Origin: Muribaculaceae bacterium | Lineage (GTDB): Bacteria; Bacteroidota; Bacteroidia; Bacteroidales; Muribaculaceae | Reading direction: 5' to 3' | DNA length: 19,538 nt | Assembly (NCBI GenBank): GCA_016287065.1 | Contig: JAEEVB010000008.1 | Location: 1-19,538, forward strand | In this document: piece after piece, positions 1 through 7,374 of the stretch | Layout: each line of letters opens with the position of its first letter | How positions within the stretch are numbered: the stretch's first letter is position 1 | The notes under the pieces: generated by a model | Told to the model about the DNA's origin: nothing | The model's input: only the letters and a program-made list of their open reading frames with translations | Databases searched by the model: none | Program-made: the position numbers and the translations under genes

Positions 1-341
1 GTCTGGGCCAGATTTACGTGGGCTTTGACGAAGAGACGCGTCCCACCCTGGAATAGTTTGGCACCAATGCCCTGCGCATGGGCCGTCGCCTGCAAGAGGG
101 CTTCGTAGTGACCGACGAACCGGGCATCTACTTTATCCCCGCACTCATCGACGACTGGCGTGCCAGCGGCCACTGCGCCGAGTTCTTAAACTTCGACATG
201 CTCGAAACCTATAAGGATTTTGGCGGCATCCGCATCGAAGACGACATCCTCATCACGGCCGATGGCTGCCGATTCCTGGGCAAGGACCGCATTCCTTACC
301 ATCCCGCCGATGTAGAGGAATATATCGCCAAAAATCGATAA
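1..341 (+). CDS. pepP: Xaa-Pro aminopeptidase (M24B), 3' part, with in-frame TAG
   Basis: The 3' end of a gene for a metal-dependent aminopeptidase P, a cytoplasmic enzyme that removes the N-terminal residue from peptides with proline in second position. The 5' part lies outside the window. Visible family motifs are TDEPGIYFIP and GGIRIEDD, each carrying one of the glutamates that bind the two metals, and the C-terminal signature RFLGKDRIPYHPADVEEY. The frame is open from position 3 except for a TAG at 54-56. The sequence reads RPTLE, stop, FGTNALRMGRR, and both sides look like one continuous conserved enzyme. By my recollection of family members a Gln before FG fits, so this is CAG changed to TAG, a recoded amber codon, or a sequence error. 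Restart at ATG 78 would give only an 87-residue fragment without the complete active site. The gene ends in TAA and converges on ftsH. Confidence 0.85.
54..56 (+). other. In-frame TAG inside the aminopeptidase gene
   Basis: The codon TAG lies between GAA (Glu) and TTT (Phe) in the aminopeptidase frame. Reading continues in the same frame for another 95 codons of recognisable enzyme. A single C-to-T change from CAG would create it. Confidence 0.9.
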
Positions 342-396
342 TCCCAATTCGGTCATTAGAATTTTTGTTAGAACAGATTTTATTTTGCACAATAAA

Positions 397-425
397 CCCC
401 AATCGTTTCTCATGAGCGATTAGGG
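397..425. other. Imperfect inverted repeat after the aminopeptidase gene
   Basis: CCC-C-AATCG pairs with CGATT-A-GGG around an 11-base loop, with one C/A mismatch. It lies between the convergent aminopeptidase and ftsH genes. There is no clear T-run on the plus strand, so it is a weak terminator candidate for the aminopeptidase gene. Confidence 0.35.
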
Positions 426-426
426 A

Positions 427-470
427 TGAAAAAGAGGGTGAGCCATAACTGAATTATGACACACCCTCTT
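427..470 (-). terminator. Rho-independent terminator of ftsH
   Basis: A long two-part hairpin: AAGAGGGTG (432-440) pairs with CACCCTCTT (462-470), and inside it CATAA (444-448) pairs with TTATG (454-458). Read on the minus strand the stem is followed directly by TTTTTC, which gives a U-tail. It lies about 30 bases beyond the ftsH stop codon. Confidence 0.8.
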
Positions 471-497
471 AATGAGAGTTTATTTTCAATTGCTTGA

Positions 498-3400
498 TTA
501 GTCTTCGGTCGGTTCCGAATTCTCTGAGTTCTCTGAGTCCTCCGAGGCGGGCTCGGCTTCTCGTTCGGCGGCAGCCTGTGCGGCTTTGCGCTTTTCGGCC
601 TCCTTCATGAGTTGCTCGGTGCGCGAAATCCAAGGCCGTTTGCCAAAGATTTGTTCCACATCGGCAGCCAGAATCACCTCCTTCTCCATGAGCAGATCCA
701 CAATCTTGTGCAGGCCGTCGCTGTACTGAGTGAGCAGGTCCTTGGCACGCTGATACTGCTCGTTCACGATGCGTGTGATTTCCTCGTCGATGATGCGGGC
801 GCGCTCGTCGCTATAGGGCTTGTCGCCCATCTGGCGCTGCGGGTCGTAGTAGGAGATGTTGGGCAATTTTTCGCTCATGCCGTAGTACACCACCATGTTG
901 CGGGCAATGCGTGTAGCCTGCTGCATGTCGTTCAGGGCGCCTGTACCTATCTTGCCCAGGAACAGTTCCTCGGCGGCGCGGCCGCCCATGTAGGTGCAGA
1001 TTTTGTCGAGGAAGGCCTGTTTCGACATGCCCACACGCTCCTCGGTAGCGTGCATGTTCACGCCCAGTGCCTGTCCGCGTGGCACAATCGAGATTTTCAC
1101 CAGCGGGTCCTCGTTCTCCAGGTGCCAACTTGCGGTGCAGTGACCTGCCTCGTGCACGGCAGTTTCATATTTGTCTTGCTCGGTGAGCAGCATCGACTTG
1201 TTCTCGAGGCCCATCGTCACCTTGTCGATGGCTTCGCTGAAGTCCTTCATGGTCACCGTCTCGCTGTTGTGGCGGGCTGCGAAGATGGCAGCCTCATTAC
1301 ACACGTTGGCGATTTCGGCACCGCTGAAGCCAGGCGTCTGTTGAGCCAGTTTCTTGATATCGACCTCAGGGTCAATCTTGATTTTGCGCAGATGCACCTT
1401 GAAGATGGCTTCGCGGTCAGTGAGTGCCGGCAGCGACACATGCACCTTGCGGTCGAAACGGCCCGGGCGCAACAAGGCCGGGTCGAGCATGTCCTCGCGG
1501 TTGGTGGCTGCGAGCACAATCACGCCCGTCTCGCCGTCAAAGCCGTCCATCTCGGTGAGCAACTGGTTCAGCGTCTGGTCGTGTTCGCTGCTGAAGCCCA
1601 CATTGCTGCGGGCACCGCCTATGGCGTCGATCTCGTCGATAAACACCACGCAGGGGGCTTTCTCCTTGGCTTCGCTGAAGAGTTCGCGCACACGAGAGGC
1701 ACCCTCGCCCACAAACACCTCGACGAAGTCGCTGCCCGAACGGGCAATGAACGGCACATTGGCCTCGCCTGCCACAGCTCTCGCCAGCATGGTTTTGCCG
1801 GTTCCCGGAGGGCCCACGAGCAGAGCGCCACGTGGCACCTTGCCGCCCAGTTTGTTATATTTTTCAGGATTCTTCAGGAAGTCCACAATCTCGGTCACCT
1901 CCTGTTTGGCCTCTTCCATACCAGCCACATCGTCAAACATCACCGTGCCCACCACGGTCTTCTTGTTCTCGATGCCCTTGCGGGTAGCGGCGATGGCGTC
2001 GAGCAGATATTGCTGAGGCACCGATTCAAGTCCTTCGCCCGAAGCCTTGAGTGCAGCCTCGTTACAGGTCTTGGAAATCTCGGCACCGCTAAAGCCCGAA
2101 GCCTGCTCGGCGAGTTCGCGTATGTTCACATCCTCGCCAGCCTTGATGCGGCCGGTGTAGAGTTTGAATATCTCAACGCGGTCTTCCAGTCCGGGGAAGC
2201 CCACATAGCACTTGCGGTCGAAGCGACCAGGACGCAACAAGGCCTTGTCAACAGCGTCAAGGCGGTTGGTGGCGCCCATCACAATCACGCCATCGTTAGT
2301 GCCATAGCCGTCAATCTCCACGAGCAGCTGGTTGAGCGTGATTTCGCGTTCCGAGTTGCCTTTGTTCTTGCGGTCGCCAATGGCGTCGAGTTCGTCAATG
2401 AAAATAATGCACGGAGCCTTCTCCTTGGCGTTGCGGAACAGTTCGCGCACGCGACTCACGCCCGAACCCACAAATTCGCCCTGGAACTCGGCAGCCGATG
2501 TGGCAAAGAACGACACATGCGCCTCACCAGCCACAGCCTTGGCGAGCAGCGTCTTGCCCGAACCAGAGGGACCTACCAGCAACACGCCTCGCGGTATCTT
2601 GCCGCCCAGTCGGGTATATTTCTCGGGATTCTTCAGGAAGTCGATCACTTCACGCACAGCGCTCTTGGGTTTCGCCATGCCTGCCACATCGTCAAAGGTC
2701 ACCGTCTTTGCCATGCGCTCGGGTTTGTCGAGCTGACGGGTCACACGGTCGATGGCCTCCACAAAGTCTTCGCGCTGGGCAGCTTTCTTGCCACGCCTTG
2801 CGGCGAGCAGGGCAGCCTCGTTGCAGATATTGGAAATATCGGCACCCGACATGCCTGCTGTCATACTTGCCAGTTCGTCAAGGTCCACGCTACCGTCAAT
2901 CTTGGTCTTTTTCAGGTGAACTTTGAAGATGGCGGCACGGTCTTCACGAGTGGGAGTGGAAATGTAAATCTGACGGTCGAAACGGCCACCGCGCAACAAG
3001 GCCTTGTCGAGCACATCGGCGCGGTTTGTAGCGGCAAGCACAATCACACCGCTGTTGTTGCCAAAGCCGTCCATCTCCGAAAGCAACTGGTTGAGCGTGT
3101 TCTCGCGCTCATCGTTGCTCGTGTAGTCGTTTTTGCGGCTGCGGGCACGGCCTATGGCATCAATCTCATCGATGAAGATGATACACGGCGCCTTTTCCTT
3201 GGCCTGGCGGAAGGTGTCGCGCACACGCGAAGCACCCACACCCACAAACATTTCCACAAAGTCGCTACCGCTCATCGACAGGAAGGGGACGTCGGCCTCA
3301 CCTGCCACAGCCTTGGCGAGCAGCGTTTTGCCGGTTCCCGGAGGGCCTACCAGCAGCACCCCCTTGGGAATGGTTCCACCAATCTCGGTATAACGGTCGG

Positions 3401-4055
3401 GATTCTTCAGGAATTCCACAATCTCGGCCACTTCTTTCTTTTCGCGCTCCATGCCGGCCACGTCGGCAAAGGTCACGTGTTTCTTCTTGTTCTTGTCTTT
3501 ATTATATTCCTTGGCTTTCGAGCGGCCCACGTTGAACACGCCACCGCCGCCTCCACCCATGCCCGAGGTGGTGCGACGGAAAATCCATATCCAGAAGATC
3601 ACCAGCAAGATGATGGGGCCAAACGACCACAGGAACGACGAGAAGTCGCTCCCCTTCTGGTACTCTATCTTACCCTTGAATACGCCTGAGGCCTGCCAGG
3701 CGTTAGCATAGTCGTCGAACTTGTCGCTCGACGGGATGGTTGTGGTTATCGATGCCTTCGAACTCTTCTTGGGCTGATAATTCTTGCCAAAGAAGGCGCG
3801 GGCCAGCGAGTCGGTCATGAAACCCTCAGCCTCGTTCTTGTTGGTCGACACCACGATTTTTTCTATGCCGCCTTTGGCCACCCACGTCTGGAAGTCGGTC
3901 CACGACACTTCTTGCGTGCGCGTGTCCTCGCCCATATAGTAGATGGCAAACAGCGCAAGGAAAATGGCGGCATACACCCAGTAGATGCTCTTGCTGAACG
4001 AGAACGGGTTCTTGTTTCCGCCTTTATCGTTGTTTCTGTTAGGAAAAATTGGCAT
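498..4055 (-). CDS. ftsH: FtsH-type membrane zinc protease with three tandem AAA+ modules
   Basis: An ATP-dependent inner-membrane protease that extracts and degrades membrane and short-lived cytosolic proteins. Layout by residue: membrane helix 22-40, periplasmic domain about 41-142, helix 143-159, glycine-rich linker 164-173, AAA1 about 193-445, AAA2 about 451-697, AAA3 about 703-947, M41 protease about 955-1145, acidic tail. Walker A: 237-244 (GPPGTGKT), 495-502 (GPSGSGKT), 748-755 (GPPGTGKT). Walker B Asp-Glu pairs: 296-297, 554-555, 807-808. Arginine-finger pairs: 358/361, 611/614, 866/869. Pore FVG: 270-272, 528-530, 781-783. The zinc site is HEAGH at 968-972 with Asp1043 (LND). All three ATPase modules look competent. 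Usual family members have one AAA+ module and about 650-700 residues. The start is the ATG at 4055, 53 bases after rsfS and on the same strand, a pairing common in Bacteroidetes. The tail SEDSENSENSEPTED is encoded by a 9-bp repeat that also occurs elsewhere in the window. Confidence 0.95.
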   Translation of the reverse strand: MPIFPNRNNDKGGNKNPFSFSKSIYWVYAAIFLALFAIYYMGEDTRTQEVSWTDFQTWVAKGGIEKIVVSTNKNEAEGFMTDSLARAFFGKNYQPKKSSKASITTTIPSSDKFDDYANAWQASGVFKGKIEYQKGSDFSSFLWSFGPIILLVIFWIWIFRRTTSGMGGGGGGVFNVGRSKAKEYNKDKNKKKHVTFADVAGMEREKKEVAEIVEFLKNPDRYTEIGGTIPKGVLLVGPPGTGKTLLAKAVAGEADVPFLSMSGSDFVEMFVGVGASRVRDTFRQAKEKAPCIIFIDEIDAIGRARSRKNDYTSNDERENTLNQLLSEMDGFGNNSGVIVLAATNRADVLDKALLRGGRFDRQIYISTPTREDRAAIFKVHLKKTKIDGSVDLDELASMTAGMSGADISNICNEAALLAARRGKKAAQREDFVEAIDRVTRQLDKPERMAKTVTFDDVAGMAKPKSAVREVIDFLKNPEKYTRLGGKIPRGVLLVGPSGSGKTLLAKAVAGEAHVSFFATSAAEFQGEFVGSGVSRVRELFRNAKEKAPCIIFIDELDAIGDRKNKGNSEREITLNQLLVEIDGYGTNDGVIVMGATNRLDAVDKALLRPGRFDRKCYVGFPGLEDRVEIFKLYTGRIKAGEDVNIRELAEQASGFSGAEISKTCNEAALKASGEGLESVPQQYLLDAIAATRKGIENKKTVVGTVMFDDVAGMEEAKQEVTEIVDFLKNPEKYNKLGGKVPRGALLVGPPGTGKTMLARAVAGEANVPFIARSGSDFVEVFVGEGASRVRELFSEAKEKAPCVVFIDEIDAIGGARSNVGFSSEHDQTLNQLLTEMDGFDGETGVIVLAATNREDMLDPALLRPGRFDRKVHVSLPALTDREAIFKVHLRKIKIDPEVDIKKLAQQTPGFSGAEIANVCNEAAIFAARHNSETVTMKDFSEAIDKVTMGLENKSMLLTEQDKYETAVHEAGHCTASWHLENEDPLVKISIVPRGQALGVNMHATEERVGMSKQAFLDKICTYMGGRAAEELFLGKIGTGALNDMQQATRIARNMVVYYGMSEKLPNISYYDPQRQMGDKPYSDERARIIDEEITRIVNEQYQRAKDLLTQYSDGLHKIVDLLMEKEVILAADVEQIFGKRPWISRTEQLMKEAEKRKAAQAAAEREAEPASEDSENSENSEPTED
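515..545. repeat. 9-bp repeat units inside the 3' end of ftsH
   Basis: On the plus strand the units ATTCTCTGA, GTTCTCTGA and GTCCTCCGA follow one another. They match the intergenic arrays at 4577-4639 and 8465-8500. Here they encode the acidic Ser-Glu-Asn tail of FtsH on the minus strand. Confidence 0.6.
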
Positions 4056-4108
4056 TTTACTTCAAAAATAACGTTTTATGAATGAGTTGATACCGAAGGA
4101 TCACGTCA

Positions 4109-4468
4109 TCAAAACTCGTTAGGAATCTCTGTCACTTTGGCATCGGCCCACAGTTCCTCGAGTTTGTAACGCTCGCGATACTCCGGATTAAATACATGTG
4201 CATAAACCGTGCCATAATCTATGATAATCCATTGAGAGTTCTGATAGCCGTCGTAGTTGAGGGGGCGCACTTTCAGTTTTTTCTCTACATATTCTCTCAC
4301 ACTGTCGGCGATGGCATCTACCTGCATCGAACTATTACCAGTGCAAATCACAAAATCACGTGTAGCAGCAGTTTCAATGCCGTTCATGTCAACATGCACG
4401 ATGTCAAAACCTTTTTTCTCTTGAATTCCTTCGATGATAGCGTTTACTAATTCGTTGTTTTCTGTCAT
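4109..4468 (-). CDS. rsfS: Ribosomal silencing factor RsfS
   Basis: RsfS (Iojap/YbeB family) binds ribosomal protein L14 on the large subunit and blocks subunit joining when nutrients are low. The 119-residue length is normal. Family features seen are the N-terminal helix with IIEGIQEKKGFDIVHVDM, the strand RDFVICTGNSSMQVDAIAD, and the C-terminal block NSQWIIIDYGTVYAHVFNPEYRERYKLEELW cited here only by its ends (about residues 78-108). The start is the ATG at 4468. A good Bacteroidetes promoter lies just upstream, and ftsH follows after 53 bases, so the two are probably co-transcribed. The gene ends in TGA. Confidence 0.93.
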   Translation of the reverse strand: MTENNELVNAIIEGIQEKKGFDIVHVDMNGIETAATRDFVICTGNSSMQVDAIADSVREYVEKKLKVRPLNYDGYQNSQWIIIDYGTVYAHVFNPEYRERYKLEELWADAKVTEIPNEF

Positions 4469-4497
4469 ATATATGCGTCTATATTATAAATGTGTTG

Positions 4498-4529
4498 CAA
4501 AATTAGTGTAAGGCGAGCGAAATGCCAAA
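4498..4529 (-). promoter_or_regulatory. Bacteroidetes-type promoter of rsfS-ftsH
   Basis: On the minus strand TTTG (4529-4526) is followed by 20 bases and then TAATTTTG (4505-4498), matching the -33 TTTG / -7 TAnnTTTG consensus with normal spacing. Transcription would start about 25 bases before the rsfS ATG. Confidence 0.7.
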
Positions 4530-4576
4530 TTTATTTGAGCATTTCCGAGCCGCAACCAATTTATTTTCCCTTTGTT

Positions 4577-4639
4577 GAGCTCCGAGTTCTCCAAGAGCTC
4601 CGAGAACTCCGAGAGCTCCGAGAACTCCGAGAACCCTCG
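4577..4639. repeat. Tandem 9-bp repeat (GARCTCCGA), seven units
   Basis: Consecutive units are GAGCTCCGA, GTTCTCCAA, GAGCTCCGA, GAACTCCGA, GAGCTCCGA, GAACTCCGA and a decayed GAACCCTCG. The array lies between the pepD terminator and the rsfS promoter. Short open frames here read SEFSEL or SRSSRSS and are by-products of the repeat. No gene is seen in 4469-4729. Confidence 0.9.
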
Positions 4640-4662
4640 AAGTTTACCAAAAAAGTTTTCTG

Positions 4663-4693
4663 AAAAAAGGTGCCCACCAGCAAGGTGAGCACC
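4663..4693 (-). terminator. Rho-independent terminator of pepD
   Basis: GGTGCCCACC (4669-4678) pairs with GGTGAGCACC (4684-4693) as a 10-bp stem with one G-U pair and a 5-base loop. On the minus strand it is followed by TTTTTT (4668-4663). It lies 36 bases after the pepD stop. Confidence 0.9.
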
Positions 4694-4729
4694 CATATGA
4701 AAAACAAAGTAATATCTGAGCGGGAATGA

Positions 4730-6187
4730 TTAACCCTTGGCAATCTCGTCGAGCAATGCCACGGTGAAGTCCCATGCCTTTTGCACCGGTGGGATGTGGG
4801 CACGCTCTTGAGGCGAGTGCACATCCTGCAGTGTTGGGCCATAAGAAATCATCTCCATGTGCGGGCAAGCCTTCAGGAACAGGCCGCACTCCAGACCAGC
4901 GTGGATAGCTTCCACAACGGGCTCTACACCATAGAGTTTCTTCCACATAGCAACTGCCGACTTGAGCAGTTTGCTCTCGGCATTGGGAGCCCAACCCTGA
5001 TAGCCGCCTTCTGATGCAATCTTGGCACCAGCGAGTTCGTAGATTGCCTCGATTTGACGGGTCAGATCATATTTAGCGCTCTCGATTGAAGAACGGTGGA
5101 AGGCTTCGACCACAATCTTGTTGCCTTCGCGCATCTTGATGCTGGCAGTATTGCTTGAAGTCTCTACAAGGCCGTCGATCTCGTGGCTCATGGCATAAAC
5201 ACCGTGAGGAGTAGCGTTCACAGCAGCAATCATGCGGCGTGCCACGCACTTGTCGATAACGGTTTCGGGAGCGTCAACGCTTTCGCAGCTGAATTCTTCG
5301 GTTTTCTCAACATGCTTGTATTCTTCCTCAACATCGGCCTTGAACTGATTGAACTCAACAGCCAGTGTCTCCTTGTCGGCGGGCTTAATACCAATCACGG
5401 CCACAGCGTCGCGGGCAATAGCGTTGTGCAGATTGCCGGCGTCGATGCAAGCCAGCTCATAATCTACCTTGCGGCCCAGAGCATACAAGAAGCGAGCCAT
5501 CAGCTTCGTGGCGCTTGCATAACCAATGGGGATGTCGGTGCCAGAGTGGCCGCCGTGGAACTTGTTCAAACCAATCTTGAAGTAAACGAGGTCCTTGGGA
5601 GCAGCTTTGGGTTCGTAATCGAAAGTGAAAATCGATACAAGACCACCTGCGCAACCAATGGTAATCACGCCGTCGTCCTCGCTGTCGAGGTTCAGCAGGT
5701 AGTCGCCACGGAGCATCTCGGGAGTGATGTTCTCGGCACCGGTCAAACCAGTCTCTTCGTCAACAGTAGCGAGGGCTTCGAGTGCACCGCACTTGATGTC
5801 GGGGTCGGTAATCACGGCCAGAGCAATGGCCAGACCCAGACCGTCGTCAGCACCCAGAGTAGTGCCATTGGCACGCACCCACTCGCCATCAACGATAGTC
5901 TCGATGGGGTCGGTAAGGAAGTTGTGATTCGAAGTAGCCTCTTTCTCGGCCACCATGTCCATGTGACCTTGAATCACCACCTTCTTGGCGTTTTCAAAGC
6001 CAGGGGCAGCAGGACGGAACATAGCCACATTGCCCACATGGTCTACCTTGTACTCGAGGTTGTGCTTTTTAGCGAAGTTTACCAGCCATTCCTGAATTTT
6101 GGCCAGATTGCCCGATGGACGGGGCACTTGAGTAATTTCATCAAAAATTTTCCAGACGTTGCTGGGTTTCAAATCTTTTACAGTCAT
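4730..6187 (-). CDS. pepD: Cytosolic dipeptidase PepD (M20 aminoacyl-histidine dipeptidase)
   Basis: A cytoplasmic two-zinc peptidase that splits Xaa-His and other dipeptides (beta-Ala-dipeptidase/PepD branch of M20). Metal and catalytic motifs are in order: GHMDMVAEK with His75 and Asp77, LGADDG with the bridging Asp near 114, DEETG with the catalytic and zinc Glu pair 144-145, LDSEDDG with Asp168, and DVHSPQER with the last zinc His near 457. The M20 dimerisation lid lies between, about residues 205-400. The chosen start, ATG at 6187 (MTVKDLKPSN), gives 485 residues, the usual PepD length. An upstream in-frame ATG at 6208 would add seven hydrophobic residues and is less likely. The gene stands alone with its own promoter and terminator. 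Confidence 0.94.
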   Translation of the reverse strand: MTVKDLKPSNVWKIFDEITQVPRPSGNLAKIQEWLVNFAKKHNLEYKVDHVGNVAMFRPAAPGFENAKKVVIQGHMDMVAEKEATSNHNFLTDPIETIVDGEWVRANGTTLGADDGLGLAIALAVITDPDIKCGALEALATVDEETGLTGAENITPEMLRGDYLLNLDSEDDGVITIGCAGGLVSIFTFDYEPKAAPKDLVYFKIGLNKFHGGHSGTDIPIGYASATKLMARFLYALGRKVDYELACIDAGNLHNAIARDAVAVIGIKPADKETLAVEFNQFKADVEEEYKHVEKTEEFSCESVDAPETVIDKCVARRMIAAVNATPHGVYAMSHEIDGLVETSSNTASIKMREGNKIVVEAFHRSSIESAKYDLTRQIEAIYELAGAKIASEGGYQGWAPNAESKLLKSAVAMWKKLYGVEPVVEAIHAGLECGLFLKACPHMEMISYGPTLQDVHSPQERAHIPPVQKAWDFTVALLDEIAKG

Positions 6188-6275
6188 GATACTTGTTATT
6201 AAGAACAAAAAATGTTAGTTATCGTTGCGGTTGACAAAATTTTGTTAAATTGTCGGTTTTCATCTCGCTAAGTTA

Positions 6276-6283
6276 CAAAAATA
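6276..6283 (-). promoter_or_regulatory. -7 element of the pepD promoter
   Basis: TATTTTTG on the minus strand fits TAnnTTTG, about 90 bases before the pepD ATG. No convincing -33 TTTG was found at standard spacing. It lies back to back with the plus-strand element at 6320-6327. Confidence 0.45.
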
Positions 6284-6319
6284 TTTTGAAATAAGAGACA
6301 TAATCTCATAAACCTTTCA

Positions 6320-6327
6320 TATATTTG
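6320..6327 (+). promoter_or_regulatory. -7 element for the small membrane protein / OmpH-like operon
   Basis: TATATTTG fits the TAnnTTTG consensus. It overlaps a TTG at 6325 that would otherwise extend the next frame, so that TTG is unlikely to be a start codon. Confidence 0.5.
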
Positions 6328-6336
6328 CACAAAATT

Positions 6337-6522
6337 TTGAAAAACGTACTCGTGAAAATCGTGTTGATAACCGTCGTAATGCTTTTACTGGCAGTGATTC
6401 TGCTAGGGGTGAGGGTGTTTTTCGTTAAAGGTGGAAAATTTCCACACACGCACATCGACGGAAACAAGGAATTGAACCGACGCGGTATCACATGCGTTCG
6501 ACATGACAAGAATTTTAAATAA
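6337..6522 (+). CDS. Small single-pass membrane protein
   Basis: A 61-residue protein starting at TTG 6337 (read MKNVLVKIVL), with one hydrophobic helix at about residues 3-25. A short soluble tail follows with FVKGGKFPHTHIDGNKELNRR given here only as its main feature: a Lys-Gly-Gly-Lys-Phe-Pro turn, then two His, then a Cys near residue 53. The in-frame TTG at 6325 lies inside the -7 promoter element, and the next ATG (6379) would cut the membrane helix, so 6337 is the best compromise. The gene sits 21 bases before the OmpH-like lipoprotein gene and is probably co-transcribed. The function is unknown to me. Similar short proteins exist in related bacteria by recollection only. Confidence 0.6.
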   Translation: MKNVLVKIVLITVVMLLLAVILLGVRVFFVKGGKFPHTHIDGNKELNRRGITCVRHDKNFK

Positions 6523-6543
6523 TAATAACGAATTACTACTGAA

Positions 6544-7152
6544 ATGAACTTTTCTAAAACGAAAACTTTTGTGATGATAATGGCTCTCGCAGCCGTTGCC
6601 GTAAGCTGCAACCAGAAAGATGACAATGCGAAGCCCGCCATGCCCAAGCAGGCCAACGAGCAAATGACCATCCGTTACATCGATGTCGACACACTGCTCA
6701 CCAAGTATAATCTCGCAAAAGACTTTGATGAGGCTGCTACCACCATGCAGAACAACTACGACGCTGCCGAAAAACGCTATGCCCAGCAAGCACAAACCAT
6801 GCAGAACGAATTCATGGCCAACCAGCGCAACAACGTATATGCTGCCAATCCCGCCAAGGCTCAGCAAGACCAGGCTCGCTACGAGAAACTCATGAACGAC
6901 GCTCAGGAGAAACTCGGCAAAATGCAGCAAGACATGGCCAACCAGGCTCTCAAGAACCGCAAGCAGCTCACCGACTCAATCTTCAACTACATCAAGATTT
7001 ATGCTAAGGAAAAGCACTTCGATGCTGTACTGAGCAAAGCAGCCGACCTCAACACTGCAGCCTTCTATGTCGATGACCGTTTCGATGTGACCGACGACGT
7101 GGTGGCAGGTCTCAACAAGCGCTACACCAAGGTGGCTCCCAAAAAGCAATAA
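6544..7152 (+). CDS. OmpH/Skp-like lipoprotein
   Basis: A 202-residue envelope protein of the OmpH (Skp) chaperone type. The N-terminal signal (residues 1-21) ends in the lipobox AVSC with Cys22, so it is probably a lipoprotein rather than the free periplasmic Skp. The conserved start of the mature domain is IRYIDVDTLLTKYNLAKDF, where Skp-like proteins carry a beta strand and the YN motif. A long Gln- and Ala-rich coiled coil follows (about 58-140). The C-terminal strand FDAVLSKAADLNTAAFYVDD is typical of the family, often ending before a short helix. Skp members hold unfolded outer-membrane proteins. A lipid-anchored version would act at the membrane surface (inference). It is in an operon with the small membrane protein and is followed by a strong terminator. 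Confidence 0.88.
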   Translation: MNFSKTKTFVMIMALAAVAVSCNQKDDNAKPAMPKQANEQMTIRYIDVDTLLTKYNLAKDFDEAATTMQNNYDAAEKRYAQQAQTMQNEFMANQRNNVYAANPAKAQQDQARYEKLMNDAQEKLGKMQQDMANQALKNRKQLTDSIFNYIKIYAKEKHFDAVLSKAADLNTAAFYVDDRFDVTDDVVAGLNKRYTKVAPKKQ

Positions 7153-7181
7153 GAGCAAATCACCTTATAATAAAAAATATA

Positions 7182-7217
7182 ACGGACTTGTGCACGAGCA
7201 CAGGTCCGTTTCTTTTT
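7182..7217 (+). terminator. Rho-independent terminator of the OmpH-like gene
   Basis: ACGGACTTGTGC (7182-7193) pairs with GCACAGGTCCGT (7198-7209) over 12 bp with one G-U pair and a 4-base ACGA loop. It is followed by TTTCTTTTT. Confidence 0.93.
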
Positions 7218-7271
7218 CAACCACAATCTGTACGCTTCCAGCCAGTGCGCATCATCATTCAGCGGGCAACA

Positions 7272-7304
7272 TTTGGGGGCTGTTGCATTTTTTTCTTATT
7301 TTTG
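7272..7304 (+). promoter_or_regulatory. Housekeeping promoter before the ECF sigma gene
   Basis: TTTG (7272-7275), 21 bases, then TATTTTTG (7297-7304). This fits the Bacteroidetes primary-sigma consensus and lies just before the shared ECF-type motif at 7321. Confidence 0.55.
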
Positions 7305-7320
7305 TGTGATTTTTTTGAGT

Positions 7321-7341
7321 CTTGTGCGTCTAACGAGCAAA
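7321..7341 (+). promoter_or_regulatory. Shared motif CTTGTGCGTCTAAnGAGnAAA, copy 1 (candidate ECF promoter)
   Basis: The 21-base element starts 54 bases before the sigma ATG. It matches the copy at 8773-8793 at 19 of 21 positions. It contains GTCTA, which resembles an ECF -10 box. It could instead be a conserved leader element, since it lies downstream of the housekeeping promoter. Confidence 0.6.
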
Positions 7342-7374
7342 ACATCGATTTTTAAAAACGACGATTTACAAACA

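Noticed and set aside
612..3689. Very long plus-strand open frame (1025 codons) opposite ftsH
   Set aside because: It lies wholly antisense to a conserved gene with three AAA+ modules and is His- and Ala-rich without recognisable domains. The three similar modules on the other strand make the absence of stops repeat itself.
498..4055. Assembly duplication as the cause of the three AAA+ modules in FtsH
   Set aside because: The three modules differ at many positions in protein and DNA, including the Walker A and sensor regions, so collapsed or duplicated reads would not produce them.
4063..4070. TATTTTTG on the minus strand directly before ftsH as a promoter
   Set aside because: There is no -33 element at suitable distance, and transcription would begin almost at the start codon. 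ftsH is more simply read from the rsfS promoter.
4577..4639. CRISPR-like array
   Set aside because: The units are 9 bases and directly adjacent, with no spacers and no cas genes in the window.
4484..4842. Short minus-strand frames reading SEFSELSEF or SRSSRSS
   Set aside because: They are translations of the 9-bp repeat array and the pepD terminator, with no conserved sequence outside the repeat.
6325..6336. TTG at 6325 as start of the small membrane protein
   Set aside because: The codon is part of the TATATTTG -7 element, so it would not be in the transcript.
7273..7374. Upstream extension of the ECF sigma gene
   Set aside because: The extra codons run through the housekeeping promoter and the shared 21-base motif, and ECF factors usually begin at a position matching ATG 7375.
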